Shown in pieces: positions 1 through 13,126 of a DNA stretch of 64,000 nt. The DNA is from Alviniconcha marisindica. Lineage: Eukaryota > Mollusca > Gastropoda > Provannidae. Within the stretch, counting starts at the first letter, position 1. Each line of letters opens with the position of its first letter. The position numbers and the translations under genes are program-made. Location: assembly GCA_018857735.1 (NCBI GenBank), contig JABMCL010003549.1, positions 251,001 to 315,000 on the forward strand, written 5' to 3'. Below the pieces are notes generated by a model. That model worked only from the letters and a program-made list of their open reading frames with translations, ran no database searches and was not told the origin of the DNA.

Positions 1-317
1 GGAAGACAAGGGGAAGGTCTCAGGTAGGTTCACCTGTTCTTTGTTCATTGTGTCACACCTGGAGACCAGTGTTGCTGAGTGTGGAAGACAAGGGGAAGGT
101 CTCCGGTAGGTTCACCTGTTCTTTGTTCATTGTGTCACACCTGGAGACCAGTGTCGCTGAGTGTGGAAGACAAGGGGAGAGTCTCAGGGAGGTTCACCTG
201 TTCTTTGTTCATTGTGTCACACCTGGAGACCAGTGTCGCTGAGTGTGGAAGACAAGAGGAGAGTCTCAGGGAGGTTCACCTGTTCTTTGTTCATTGTGTC
301 ACACCTGGAGACCAGTG
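1..317. repeat. 82-bp tandem repeat, about 4 copies
   Basis: Units start near 1, 83, 165 and 247 with ggaagacaag and contain ttcacctgttctttgttcat. It lies in an intron of the ALMS1-like gene. The short open frames across it exist only because of the repetition. Confidence 0.9.
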
Positions 318-580
318 CTAGAAGGAAACTGTCACCCATGATGGAGACCGACATCAGACATCTGAGGCTGCAGTGTGTTTACTGCAGTAGTCTGGGGACA
401 AAGATCAGTGTACAGTAAATGTCAACAGAAATGTGGTTGTAATTTTAGAGAGCTGTTCTTTGGTTCATTTGTCTGTAAACAGGAAGAGCAGTCTTCAAAC
501 GGGAGTGAAGAGTTTAGTCATGTGGTCTTCAGATAGGAGTGCTCTTTCTTGGGGTGGTATGTGACCAGGGGTTGTGCTGT

Positions 581-917
581 GCGGACACGCACGTCTTTAC
601 AGTGATGTGGATTGGGTGTTGACACGCACGTCTTTACAGTGATGTGGATTGGGTGTTGACACGCACGTCTTTACAGTGATGTGGATTGGGTGTTGACACG
701 CACATCTTTACGGTGATGTGGATTGGGTGTTGACACGCACGTCTTTACGGTGATGTGGATTGGGTGTTGACACGCACGTCTTTACAGTGATGTGGATTGG
801 GTGTTGACACGCACGTCTTTACAGTGATGTGGATTGGGTGTTGACACGCACGTCTTTACGGTGATGTGGATTGGGTGTTGACACGCACGTCTTTACAGTG
901 ATGTGGATTGGGTGTTG
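581..917. repeat. 37-bp tandem repeat, about 9 copies
   Basis: Each unit has acacgcacgtctttacagtg followed by atgtggattgggtgttg. It ends about 25 bp before the acceptor of exon 1. Confidence 0.92.
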
Positions 918-941
918 ACTCCATGCTGTTCTTTGGCTCAG

Positions 942-1032
942 GTGCAGAGGAGGACAGTCCCAGCAGCGCTGTGTCCCCTGCAGATTCTGACAAGAGCTCG
1001 GAGATACGCAGGGGGAAATACCGCCCCTACAG
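942..1032 (+). CDS. ALMS1: ALMS1-like exon 1 of window
   Basis: It follows a cag acceptor (ctttggctcag) and ends before gtaaac. It enters in phase 1 and leaves in phase 2. It encodes an acidic, Ser-rich stretch (AEEDSPSSAVSPADSDKSSE) followed by a basic end, IRRGKYRPYR. The reading frame was chosen because it alone joins in frame to the next exon. Earlier exons are outside the window. Confidence 0.7.
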
Positions 1033-3758
1033 GTAAACTGCTTCGTCTCTTTGAAGGGCTGGTTCTGTCGTGCACTCTGTGTGCATGTGTACACCGTTGC
1101 ATGCATTGTTAACATACTCAGTTACTGGCTGTGTGAAGTCCTGATTCTGTTGTGTATATATGTCCGTTGCTGCTTGTGTTAACATTCTCAGTTACTGGCT
1201 GTGTGAAGTCTTGGTTCTGTTGGGTATATGTCCCTGTGTTGTTAACATTCTCAGTTAGTGGCTGTGAGTCCTGATTCTGTTGTGCACTCTATGTGCATGT
1301 GTCCATCACTGCTTGCATTGCTGTGTTAACTTGTCCATCACTGCACGCATTGCTGTGTTAACTTGTCCATCACTGCTTGCATTGCTGTGTTAACTTGTCC
1401 ACCACTGCACGCATTGCTGTGTTGTCCATCACTGCATGCATTGTTGTGTTGTCTATCACTGCATGCATTGCTGTGTTAACTTGTCCATCACTGCATGCAT
1501 TGCTGTGTTAACTTGTCCATCACTGCATGCATTGCTGTGTTAACTTGTCCATCACTGCACGCATTGCTGTGTTAACTTGTCCATCACTGCACGCATTGCT
1601 GTGTTAACTTGTCCATCACTGCATGCATTGCTGTGTTAACTTGTCCATCACTGCATGCATTGCTGTGTTAACTTGTCCATCACTGCATGCATTGCTGTGT
1701 TAACTTGTCCATCACTGCATGCATTGCTGTGTTAACTTGCATAGTGTCCATCACTGCATGCATTGCTGTGTTAACTTGTCCATTACTGCATGCATTGCAG
1801 TGTTAACTTGTCCATCACTGCATGCATTGTGGGGTTAACTTGCATAGTGTCCATCACTGCACGCATTGCAGTGTTAACTTGTCCATCACTGCATGCATTG
1901 CTGTGTTAACTTGTCCATCACTGCATGCATTGCTGGGTTAACTTGCATAGTGTCCATCACTGCACACATTGCTGTTTTAACTTGCATAGTGTCCATCACT
2001 GCATGCATTGCTGTTTTAACTTGCTGTGTCCATCACTGCATACATTGCAGTGTTAACTTGTCCATCACTGCATGCATTGCAGTGTTAACTTGTCCATCAC
2101 TGCATGCATTGCTGTTTTAATTTGCATAGTGTCCATCACTGCATACATTGCTGTGGTAACTTGCATAGTGTCCATCACTGCATGCATTGCTGTGTTAACT
2201 TGCATAGTGGCAGTCAACAACTTGAAGTATATTCTTTGTCTGAATTGAGTGGATCGCTTAAAGATTAGTCTCTGCTTTGTTTATTTTTGGTCTTGCTGGA
2301 TTTTTCATCCCTATTTTTTGTACTCTCAGACCTGCTGGCAGCCAAGACGTGTACTACACAGAGAGCGACACAGCATCCATTGCTGAGAGTGTCACCACCG
2401 TGGAGAGCACACACACAGGTAAACACTTTGGTATGGCAGCCATTGCTGAGAATGGCGGTAGATTACGGCCAAATGCACACCAGGGGTAAACATTTTGTAT
2501 AGCAAACTTTGGAAAGAGTAAAATTTCTAAAGGTACTGAACTGTATTGTCTTTTTCTGAGGTCCCATTTCTTTGCTTTTTATATTTCAAAGTGGCTTAGC
2601 ATTGGATTTTTATATTTTTCTGTCTGCTTGCTCAGAGGTGGAATGGGTCAGGCAGGAGGAGAAGGAGGGAGGCAGGTGGGGGGGGGGGGGGGGGGGAGAG
2701 TGCTATTATGGGGCTGAGTGTGCTATCACTATCAGTGCCCCAGTATTACGGAGCTCAGTGTGCTGATCTTTATCAGTACCCCAGTATTACGGAGCTCAGT
2801 GTGCTGATCTTTATCAGTACCCCAGTATTACGGAGCTGAGTGTGCTGATCTTTATCAGTACCCCAGTATTACGGAGCTGAGTGTGCTGATCTTTATCAGT
2901 ACCCCAGTATTACGGAGCTGAGTGTGCTGATCTTATCAGTACCCCAGTATTACGGAGCTCAGTGTGCTGATCTTTATCAGTACCCCAGTATTACGGAGCT
3001 CAGTGTGCTGATCATTATCAGTACCCCAGTATTACGGAGCTCAGTGTGCTGATCTTTATCAGTACCCCAGTATTACGGAGCTCAGTGTGCTGATCATTAT
3101 CAGTACCCCAGTATTACGGAGCTCAGTGTGCTGATCTTTATCAGTACCCCAGTATTACGGAGCTCAGTGTGCTGATCTTTATCAGTACCCCAGTATTACG
3201 GAGCTCAGTGTGCTGATCACTATCAGTACCCCAGTATTACGGAGCTCAGTGTGCTGATCTTTATCAGTACCCCAGTATTACAGGGGCTCAGTGTGCTGAT
3301 CTTTATCAGTACCCCAGTATTACGGAGCTGAGTGTGCTGATCATTATCAGTACCCCAGTATTACAGAGCTGAGTGTGCTGATCTTTATCAGTACCCCAGT
3401 ATTACGGAGCTGAGTGTGCTGATCTTTATCAGTACCCCAGTATTATGGAGCTGAGTGTGCTGATCTTTATCAGTACCCCAGTATTACGGAGCTGAGTGTG
3501 CTATCACTATCAGAACAGAGAGACCTTGAGCCTTGAACTGACCGCTTGTGGCCAGGTTCGGACGATGCAGTGGGGCCCTACTTCCCCAGCAGTGTGCTCG
3601 GCAGTCGTCACGAGGGGACAGGAAGTGAGTCGGGGATCTACGCCAAGCGAGTCAAGGCCGCAGTGCCTGTAGGGCCTGGCCTTGACCCACCGCTCCCTAC
3701 CATACAGGAGAGGGCCACGCCGGTAAGTCCTTTGTGCAGTGGGAAATGGGTGTGCCAG

Positions 3759-3821
<63 letters not shown>

Positions 3822-4032
3822 AGTTTGTGTGTGTGTGTGTGTTGTGAGTTGTGTGTGTTTGTGTGATGTGGGTGTGTGTGGTGAATTGTGTGTGTGGTGT
3901 GTGTGTGTGTGTGTGTGTGATGGTTGTGTGTGTGTGTGTGTGTGTGGTGTGTTGGTGTGGAGATTGTGTGTGTTGTGTGTGTGTACATAGGTGGTGATGT
4001 GAGCATGTGTTGTGTGGATGTTTGTTGTGTGT

Positions 4033-4079
<47 letters not shown>

Positions 4080-4288
4080 AGTTTGTGTGTTGGTTAATGT
4101 GTATGTGTACATAGGTGAGTGTATGTGGAGCATGTATGTGTGTGCATGTATATTTCTGTGCGTTCATATGTGTGTGAGTGTGGTGTGTGTGTGTGTGTGT
4201 GTGTGTATGTGTTGTGTGTGTGTGAGTGTAGTATGTATGTGTGCATAGGTGAGTGTATGTGCATGTATATTTGTGTGCATTCATGTGT

Positions 4289-4327
<39 letters not shown>

Positions 4328-4466
4328 TGTGAGTTAGCATGTGTGAGTCAGTGTGTATGTGGGTTTGTGTGTGCAAGTACATTTGTATTGTGTTCATATG
4401 TGTATATGTGTGAGTTAGTGTGTAGTGTGTGAGTTAGTGTGTAGTGTGGGTATGTGCACATTCACA

Positions 4467-4499
<33 letters not shown>

Positions 4500-5231
4500 G
4501 TGAATGTGTGTGTGTGTGTGCATGTGTTTGTGTGTGTGTGCGTGTGTGTGTGTGTGTACCTGGCCCAGCATTAAAGACAGACCTCCTCCCATGTGTCACA
4601 CCTGCTGCACCATTGCAGGACCACCACTCCTCAGACAATGGTGACCGGGCCAGCGCCGGAGGGTCAGACAGCGGGCCCAGACTGGAAGGAGCCAGAGATG
4701 ACCCCCAGCTGCCTGGGAGACCAGTGGACCAGCCCCCAAACCCAGGTGGTCAAGCCGCGGGTTCCATTCCCTCATCAATGGCAAAGCCTGCGGGCAGCGC
4801 CATCAGCGACGTCATGGCCAAGCAGCAGGCCCGAGTGGAGGACATTCTGCGTGAGAGAGACTCCGCCAGGAAGGTACACTGCGCTGTGTGCCTTGTGGCC
4901 GCTCAGTGTGTGTTAGTGGTTTCAGTGAAGAAGGGGTTTGAAAACTGCTGGTTGCTGAGTGTCCTTGTGTGGTGTTGGTGGGATCTTACAGGGGTCCCCA
5001 AGCCCGTCACAGGCTGGCCTGGAAGTGTAGAAAGTGTGCACATAGTTCCAGTGGCAGCCTTGATGTAATTGTCATAAGAAGATGTGTCCACCAAAAGTTA
5101 CTTAAAAAAATATAATTGGACGCTAGGTAAATAATAGATAAATAGATGGACATTTACACACACGAATGCATGCACACGCACGCACACACACACACACATA
5201 TATGCATACATGCATGCACACACACACACAC

Positions 5232-5281
<50 letters not shown>

Positions 5282-8200
5282 CATGCAGTGACGAATATAT
5301 CTGTTGGAGGTAGGGGATAGAGGTGCTGTCATTACAGAGATCCATCGTTCTTGTTACTCTCTCTCCCACACGGCGCTTTGGTCTCGTCTTGAGGAGAGAC
5401 CCATCATAATCCTCTTGCCGTGCCGCAGGTGCCAGCATCAGACGCAGGTCACGACATGCCGCAGGGGGAGGCGAGGGAGAAGACGCGGGGGGAGGAGATG
5501 CTGGAGGCCTACAGAGCGCGGCAGATGGAGGCCCAGCGGTCCCAGTCCTCCATCTCCCCTGATGGCCAGCCTCGCTCCAGGATCCCCGTGCGAGGCCCGC
5601 CCCCCAACTACCAGGCAGCGCTGCGCAGCAAGCAGCAGGGCCTTGGCACCGTACCCCAGTCACTGCAGGGAGGCAGAAGCCAACAGACTGTGAGTTGCAG
5701 CGTTGTGCACCACATCACATTGCAGTGCATCACATTGCAGCACAGTGCACCGCATTACATTGCAGGGCATCGCATTGCAGCACAGTGTATTACATCACAC
5801 TGCAGGACATCACATTGCAGCGCATCATGTTGCAGCACAGTGCACCACATTACATTGCAGTGCACCACATTGCAGTGCAGTGCACCATGACACAATGCAC
5901 CACATCACATTGCAGCACAGTGCACCACATCACATTGCAGTGCACCACATTACAGGGCACCACATCACATTGCAGCACAGTGCACCACATTGCATTGCAG
6001 TGCGTCAGATTGCAGCGCTGTGCACCACAGCATAGTGCAGCATAGCACAGAACAGGTCAGCATAGCACAGAATGAGGTCAGCATAGCACAGAATGAGGTC
6101 AGCATAGCACAGAATGAGGTCAACATAGCACAGAACAGGTCAGCATAGCACAGAATGAGGTCAGCATAGCACAGCACAGGTCAGCATAGCACAGAATGAG
6201 GTCAGCATAGCGCAGCACAGGTCAGCATAGCACAGAACAGGTCAGCATAACACAGCATAGTGCAGAATGAGGTCAGCATAGTGCAGAATGAGGTCAGCAT
6301 AGTGCAGAATGAGGAGCACAAAACAACACAGCATGGCTCAGATTGACACGATGCAGTGCAGCATAGGACGAGCACAACACGTTGTTAGGCAGTGTAGGGG
6401 TACAGCCCAGTGTGTTGCGTCACGTCACAACACAGCGCAACACAACACCTCACTGCCTGAGACAGTAAAGCCTTAGACAACACACTGCATACTGTTAGAC
6501 AATGTAGCCCATCCCAACGCAGTGTAACTGCACATCACAGCCCAGTGTGACAGTGCGTTACTATGACACAAAGTGCAACTGCATGCCACAACATGTCGCA
6601 ACGCAGCCCAACTGAACACATGTTGCAATGCAGCCCAACTGAATACGCGTTGTAATGCAGCCCAACTGAACACAGCGTAAGATTACAACACATCACAGCC
6701 CAATGTAACGGCGCATTACTATGTCACAAAGTGCAACTGCATGCCACAACATGTTGCACCGCAGCCCAACTGAACACATGTTGCAGTGCAGCCCAGCTGA
6801 ACACATGTTGCAATGCAGCCCAACTGAACACGTGTTGCAATGCAGCCCAACTGAACACGTGTTGCAATGCAGCCCAACTGAACACAGGTTGCAGTGCAGC
6901 CCAACTGAACACATGTTGCAGTGCAGCCCAACTGAACACAGCCTAAGACTACAACACATCACAGCCCAATGTGATGGTGCATTACTATGTCACAAAGTGC
7001 AACTGCATGCCACAACATGTCACAACACAGCCCAACTGAACAACTGTTGTAATGCAGCCCAACTGAACACAGCATAAGATTACAACACATTGCAGCCCAG
7101 TGTGACCATCATTACTATGTCACAAAATGCAGCTGCATGTCACAAGATGTCACAATGCAGCCCAACTGAGTGCAGTGTAAGACTGCAACACACCAGAGTG
7201 TAACAAAACAGCACAGCCCAACCAGTGCTGTAGAACACTACACAACACATCACAGAATGGCCCAATACAGCACAGGGTAATTACACACTTTAGTATACCA
7301 GCTTAGCACAACCCAACATAAGGCATTGTAACACTACACAACACATCACAGCATGGCCCAATACAGCACAGGGTAATTACACACTTCAGTATACCAGCTT
7401 AGCACAACCCAACATAAGGCATTGTAACACTACACAACACATCACAGGATGGCCCAATACAGCACAGGGTAATTACAGATCTCAGTATAACAGCTTAGCA
7501 CAACCTAGCATTAGCAAGGTAACACTACACAGCATGGCCCAATACAGCACAGGGTAATTGCACACCTCAGTATAACAGCACAACCCAGCATTAGCAAGGT
7601 AACACTACACAGCACATCACAGCACGGCCCAATACAGCACAGGGTAATTACACACTTCAGTATACCAGCTTAGCACAACCCAGCATAAGGCATTGTAACA
7701 CTACACAACACCTCACAGCGTGGCCCAATACAGCACAGGGTAATTACACACTTCAGTATACCAGCTTAGCACAACCCAGCATTAAGCATTGTAGCACTAC
7801 ACATCACAGCATGGCCCAATACAGCACAGGGTAATTACACACTTCAGTATATCAGCTTAGCACAACCCAGCATAAGGCATTGTAACACTACACAACACAT
7901 CACAGCATGGCCCAATACAGCACAGGGTAATTACCTCAGTATAACAGCTTAGCACAACCTAGCATTAGCAAGGTAGCACTACACAGCATGGCCCAATACA
8001 GCACAGGGTAATTGCACACTTCAGTATACCAGCTTAGCACAACCCAGCATAAGGCATTGTAACACTACACAACACATCACAGCATGGCCCAATACAGCAC
8101 AGGGTAATTACACACCTCAGTATAACAGCTTAGCACAACCTAGCATTAGCAAGGTAGCACTACACAGCATGGCCCAATACAGCACAGGGTAATTGCACAC

Positions 8201-11200
8201 CTCAGTATAACAGCACAACCCAGCATTAGCAAGGTAACACTACACAGCACATCACAGCACGGCCCAATACAGCACAGGGTAATTACACACCTTAGTATAA
8301 CAGCTTAGCACAAACCAGCATAAGGCAGTGTAACACTACACAACACATCACTGCGTAACAAAACAGTCTGGCCCAACACAGCGCAGTGTAAAACAACACA
8401 AAGTTTTGCAGCACAACACACCTCAACCCAAGCCTACAAAACCAATGGGGATCAGCTCTGTTTAGCTTGCTCACCCTGTTTTGGAGAATAATAATGGGGA
8501 AACGTGTTGTGAAAGAAGAACGAACAAACTTTCAGAGTGTCTTTTTTGCCAAGGAGATATTGCAGTTGATTTGCGTCCTCTTCTGTCCTCAGGCCAACCA
8601 GCAGACGTCTTTTGCTGACCGACTTGGAAGGTAAAGACACTTTTTGTGATAATGTCATCCCCCCCTCGCGCCCCCCCCCCCCCAGACACACACACACATG
8701 TAAATAAACTTCTCGTCAAAACTGATGCCTTTTTTTTTTTTTTTTTTTTTTAGCCTACTGGTTTAGTTAAACCTTTACTGTCTCTGTATGCATGTGAATA
8801 TGGTAAATATGCATCTCACCAAAGAACGCTCCTCTTTTTTAAGCCTACTGTTTTTGTTTTTTGTGTTAATTCCTTACTGTTCCTGCATTCAGGTAAACAT
8901 GGTGAAAATGGTCTCACGAAAGAACACTCCTCTCCTACTCTTTTGCTGCTGTTGTTGTTAAACCCTTACTGTCGCTGGCCACAAGCTGTTCAAGCAGGTT
9001 CCCATGTTGTGTGCCTGCGGAATGTCTAGGGTGGTCTTTGGTCCGCGTCTCCGCTGTATCAGTGTGAGATCACCGCTGTCAGCCGTGGCCGTTTTTACAA
9101 GCTGTCTCTAACTGTGCAGACCACACGCAGAAACGCCTGATGGAGCGGAAGGCGTCCCAGCGGAGGACAGCCAGGAAGCGGAACTATTGCGGGCCATTGA
9201 TGCACAGGTGAAAACGGAGCTCTTGGAGAAGCAGCAGACAGGGTCTTCTTCGGAGCACAGCGACGGTGCCACCAGGGTCAGACCACGGCAGGAAGCCGGA
9301 GCTGCAGAAGCCCGGGTGTCACCAGATTTAGCCGAAGACCTCAGTAGAAAACCAGCAGCTGAGAAATCCGGGGAGGCGGGAGTGCCTTCAAACCCGGCAA
9401 ATCCTGCAAGAGGGGCGGCAGCATCCAGCAGGGAGACGGAGCGTGAGAGGAGATGGCGTGAAGCGGAGGCCGTGGTGCAGCAGGCGCAGGGGCGGCTGGA
9501 GGTAGACAGCGGCGTGGCCGACAAGCGTGCGGAGGAAGCTGAGATTCAGCGTAGAAGTTCTGCAGGCCCCCCTGGTGGCCATGATTTCCAGACGCTGGGA
9601 CGGAGAGCGGAGCAGGAGGCCGAGGTGGCGCAGGGAGAGGCGGAGCTGGACCGGGCTCTTGCGGATAAACGCAGGGAGGAGGCAGAGCTGGAGGAGCGGG
9701 TTGCCCGTGAAAACGAGAGCAAGTGGGCCGCTGAGCGGGCCGTGGAGGAGGAAAGACGAGAGGCTGAGATGAGGAGGGAACGGGTGCTGGCTGAGGCAGA
9801 AGCCAGACGACAGGCAGGGCTTCAGCAGCAGAAGGAACTGAGACGAGAAGCCGAAATGGAGCGAGAGGTGGCGGAAGCCCGAAGGGAAGAGGAGATACGA
9901 AGGGAGGCTGCTCTGCGTCGAGAAGCGGCACTCCAAAGGGAAATTGAGTTGCGCCGAGAAGCGGAACTACAGAGGGAGGTGGAGTTGCGCCGAGAAGCGG
10001 AGCTGGAGAGGGGGATGGTGCAGGCGACGGATGAGGCTCTGCAGAAAGAGCTGGAGCTGACCCGGCGGCGTCCGGACCCACGCTGGGAGGCCCAGTGGCG
10101 GCAGGAGGCGGAGGAGGCCATCCAGAGAGCGGGAGGCGGCGCAAACAGCATGGACTTCTCCAACAACGCCTGGAACTCCCAGATGAGCACCGCAGGCGAG
10201 TACCTGCGGCAGGGGCAGGAGCTCGTGCAGCGGCAAGAGCTGGAGGCGGCCATTGATCGACAGCCGGTGAGTCACCGGGCCCAGCTGCTGCGCGAAGCCC
10301 TGGAGCAGGAGCCCACCTACCAGGGTCGCCCCGACCTGCAGCTCCTGTGGGAGCGCTACATGGCGGGTTCCAACAACGGGCAGGAGCCCGACTCCTCCCT
10401 CAGCTCGGAGAGGGTCAGCATGCTGGCGGACCTGATGCGCGACCCCACCCAGCACCTGGTGCACACCTTCCTCAGACAGCGCCAGGAGCAGCACCAGCAG
10501 GACCTGCGGAGGGCGGTGGCGCAGCGACAGTCTGTGCGCCAGCAGCAGGAAGAGGAATGTGATGAGGATCGAGCGGCCCGCGAGAGGGAGCTGCGTCGTC
10601 AGGAAGCCCGGCGGCAGCAGCTGCGACTGTCCAGCGAGGAGGAGAGCAATGGCAGCTACGGGGAGATCCTGCTGCAGCGAGAGCGAGATCGCCTGAGGCG
10701 GCGCGAGATCCGCACCCAGCGCAAGAAGCAGGGCAAGTCCCCCTCCCCCTCCCCCTCCCCTTCACCCTCCAAGCTCAGCCAGCCCAAGTCCTCCTCCGGC
10801 CCGGCGCGCGGCGGGGACAACACCGTGGAGACCCTGTACTCCATCCCTGAGGACACCAGTCGTGACGCGTCGCCCCGCAAGTCCAGGTCGCCTCACAGGC
10901 CCCAACCCCACCACCGCCGGTCAGACGTGATCGACCCTCACATGGACAAACTGCGGCAGCGCATCAGTCAGCAGCGGGAGAAGATTGGACGGGAGCGCAG
11001 CAAGGAGATACAGCGCCAGCTGAAGCTGGACAAGCTGAAGGCCCTGCTCAGCGCCAAGCGCACGGGGCTGCTGGACAACGCTGCCATCGCCGCACACCTG
11101 GCCTCCATCTCCTCCACCTCCGTACCCTCCGACGACGACTCTGCCACTCTCCTCAGCCAGGTGGGGTCTGTGTTCTCGGACAACACAACCACGACGAAGG

Positions 11201-12540
11201 ACAGCAGCATGGAAATGAAGCTGGCCAGGCTGGCCCGCGTTCCGGTGGCTGGCATAGAGCGAGACAGGGCGGCGTACCAAGGCACAGATCCGTGCCTGGA
11301 CACAGATCACTTCACTCCGCTTCAGGAAGACTCCTCTTCTCAGACGGAGACGGATGATAGCTATCAGCCGGGAAGGCATGGCCATGGCATCCGAGGAAGC
11401 CTCAGCGGGCTCCGCAAGCGCCTCAGCCCCACCAGTCAGCTGTCCAAGCATGGCGGAAAGTTCATGAAACTGCATCAGATGTACTCCCCCTACAAGCGGC
11501 AGGAGTTCGTGCAGCCCACTGTGGCCAGCAGGAAGATGAGACGCATGGAGTCGCCACTGGGCAGAGTCGGGCACGACGGAAAGCGGGATGCCGCGACCAT
11601 GTACCCCTCACCCAAGCAGCCCTCACCCAGTCATTACACCCGGCACCGAGGTCTCCGGCTCGTCTCTCAGGGAGTGCAGACTTCACCTGACGGCCGCTCG
11701 GGTCCACGCAGGCCTCGCTCCTTCTCGCCTCCGCACCGAGATCAGCCGGTGACGCCAGTGCCCCTCATGACCCGGGGTCAGAGGGTGCAGACGCAGGGCG
11801 GGCGCAGCCTGTCTCCACGGGCCAAGCGAGGCAGCATGATGGTGCCGAGACAGTCCCGTGTGGACAAGCAGTCACGACAAAGCCGAAGCATCAGTCCCGC
11901 CTTTGACAGCAGCCAGGTGGCAGCTTGCTTGTCTCCTGACAGAGGTCGACCTCGCAGCGCCTCCCCCGCCAGGTCGGACCGACACAGGTGAGCGGATGCT
12001 GATGGTAGCGGTGGCTTTTTTTGTTGCTGTTTTGTTGTAGCGGTGGCTTTTTTTGTTGCTGTTTTGTTGTAGCAGTGGCTTTTTTTGTTGCTGTTTTGTT
12101 GTAGCGGTGGCTTTTTTTGTTGCTGTTTTGTTGTAGCGGTGGCTTTTTTGTTGCTGTTTTGTTGTAGCGGTGGCTTTTTTGTCGCTGTTTTGTTGTAGCG
12201 GTGGCTTTTTTGTTGCTGTTTTATTGTAGCGCGTGGCTTTTTTTGTTGCTGTCTATTTTGATGTAGTGGTGGCTTTTTTTGTTGCTGTCTATTTTGATGT
12301 AGTGGTGGCATTTTTGTTGCTGTCTGTTTTGTTGTAGCATGTGGCTTTTTTTGTTGCTGTCTGTTTTTTTGTAATGGTGGCATTTGTCTTGCTGTCTGTT
12401 TTGTTGTAGTGGTGGCATTTCAGTTGCTATTTGTTTTGCCAGCACAGTGCTGGTCTTTCTCTAATGCTAACTTAAAAAACAAACAATAAACCCAGGTTCT
12501 CAGGATGTCATTGCTCTGATAGTTTCACACACTCACTGAT

Positions 12541-12583
<43 letters not shown>

Positions 12584-13072
12584 CACACCCACACGCACAC
12601 CCACACACCCACCCACACACACACACATATATATGCATACAGGCACAGGTGCACACGTGTACACACCAACATATGCATTATTCTTCTCATCCACTTCTCT
12701 CTTCCTCCTTCCCACACTCTCCCCCCCCCCCCCCCCCCCATCACTTCCCTGCCCTGTCAAATTGATTGTCTTGTGCTGCTGAGCAGGAGGGGAAGCCACT
12801 CACCAAGCAGACACCGAAGTCCCTCCCCTGTGGAGCTGCGACTCAAGGCATGGACGGAGCGAGAGAAGAGATCGCCCCTGAAGGACGGTAGATTCAAGGG
12901 CATGACTTCACCCCCAGGTCGACATGGAGGGCTGTCGCCACAGGCCAGGTTCAAAGGTTATGATGTGGATGGTGAGAATCGACCGCCAATCAGGCAGCAG
13001 CTACAGAGGAAGAGGTCACCAGGTGGGAATGCAAGGAGATAGTGAGCTGTGTTCATTGTGGGATTTGGATTG

Positions 13073-13126
<54 letters not shown>

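Noticed and set aside
3510..4284. Long His/Thr or Cys/Val open frames in CA/TG tracts (also near 15.1, 36.0, 37.7, 45.6, 57.8 kb)
   Set aside because: They are translations of dinucleotide repeats, open on several frames, with no start context or domain.
5695..8345. Extra ALMS1-like exons within the repeat-filled intron 5
   Set aside because: Exons 5 and 6 join in phase without them and the open frames follow the repeat units.
9341..10494. Antisense open frames across the giant ALMS1-like exon
   Set aside because: They are shadows of a GC-rich, codon-biased exon; Pro/Leu/Ser-rich with no recognisable domain.
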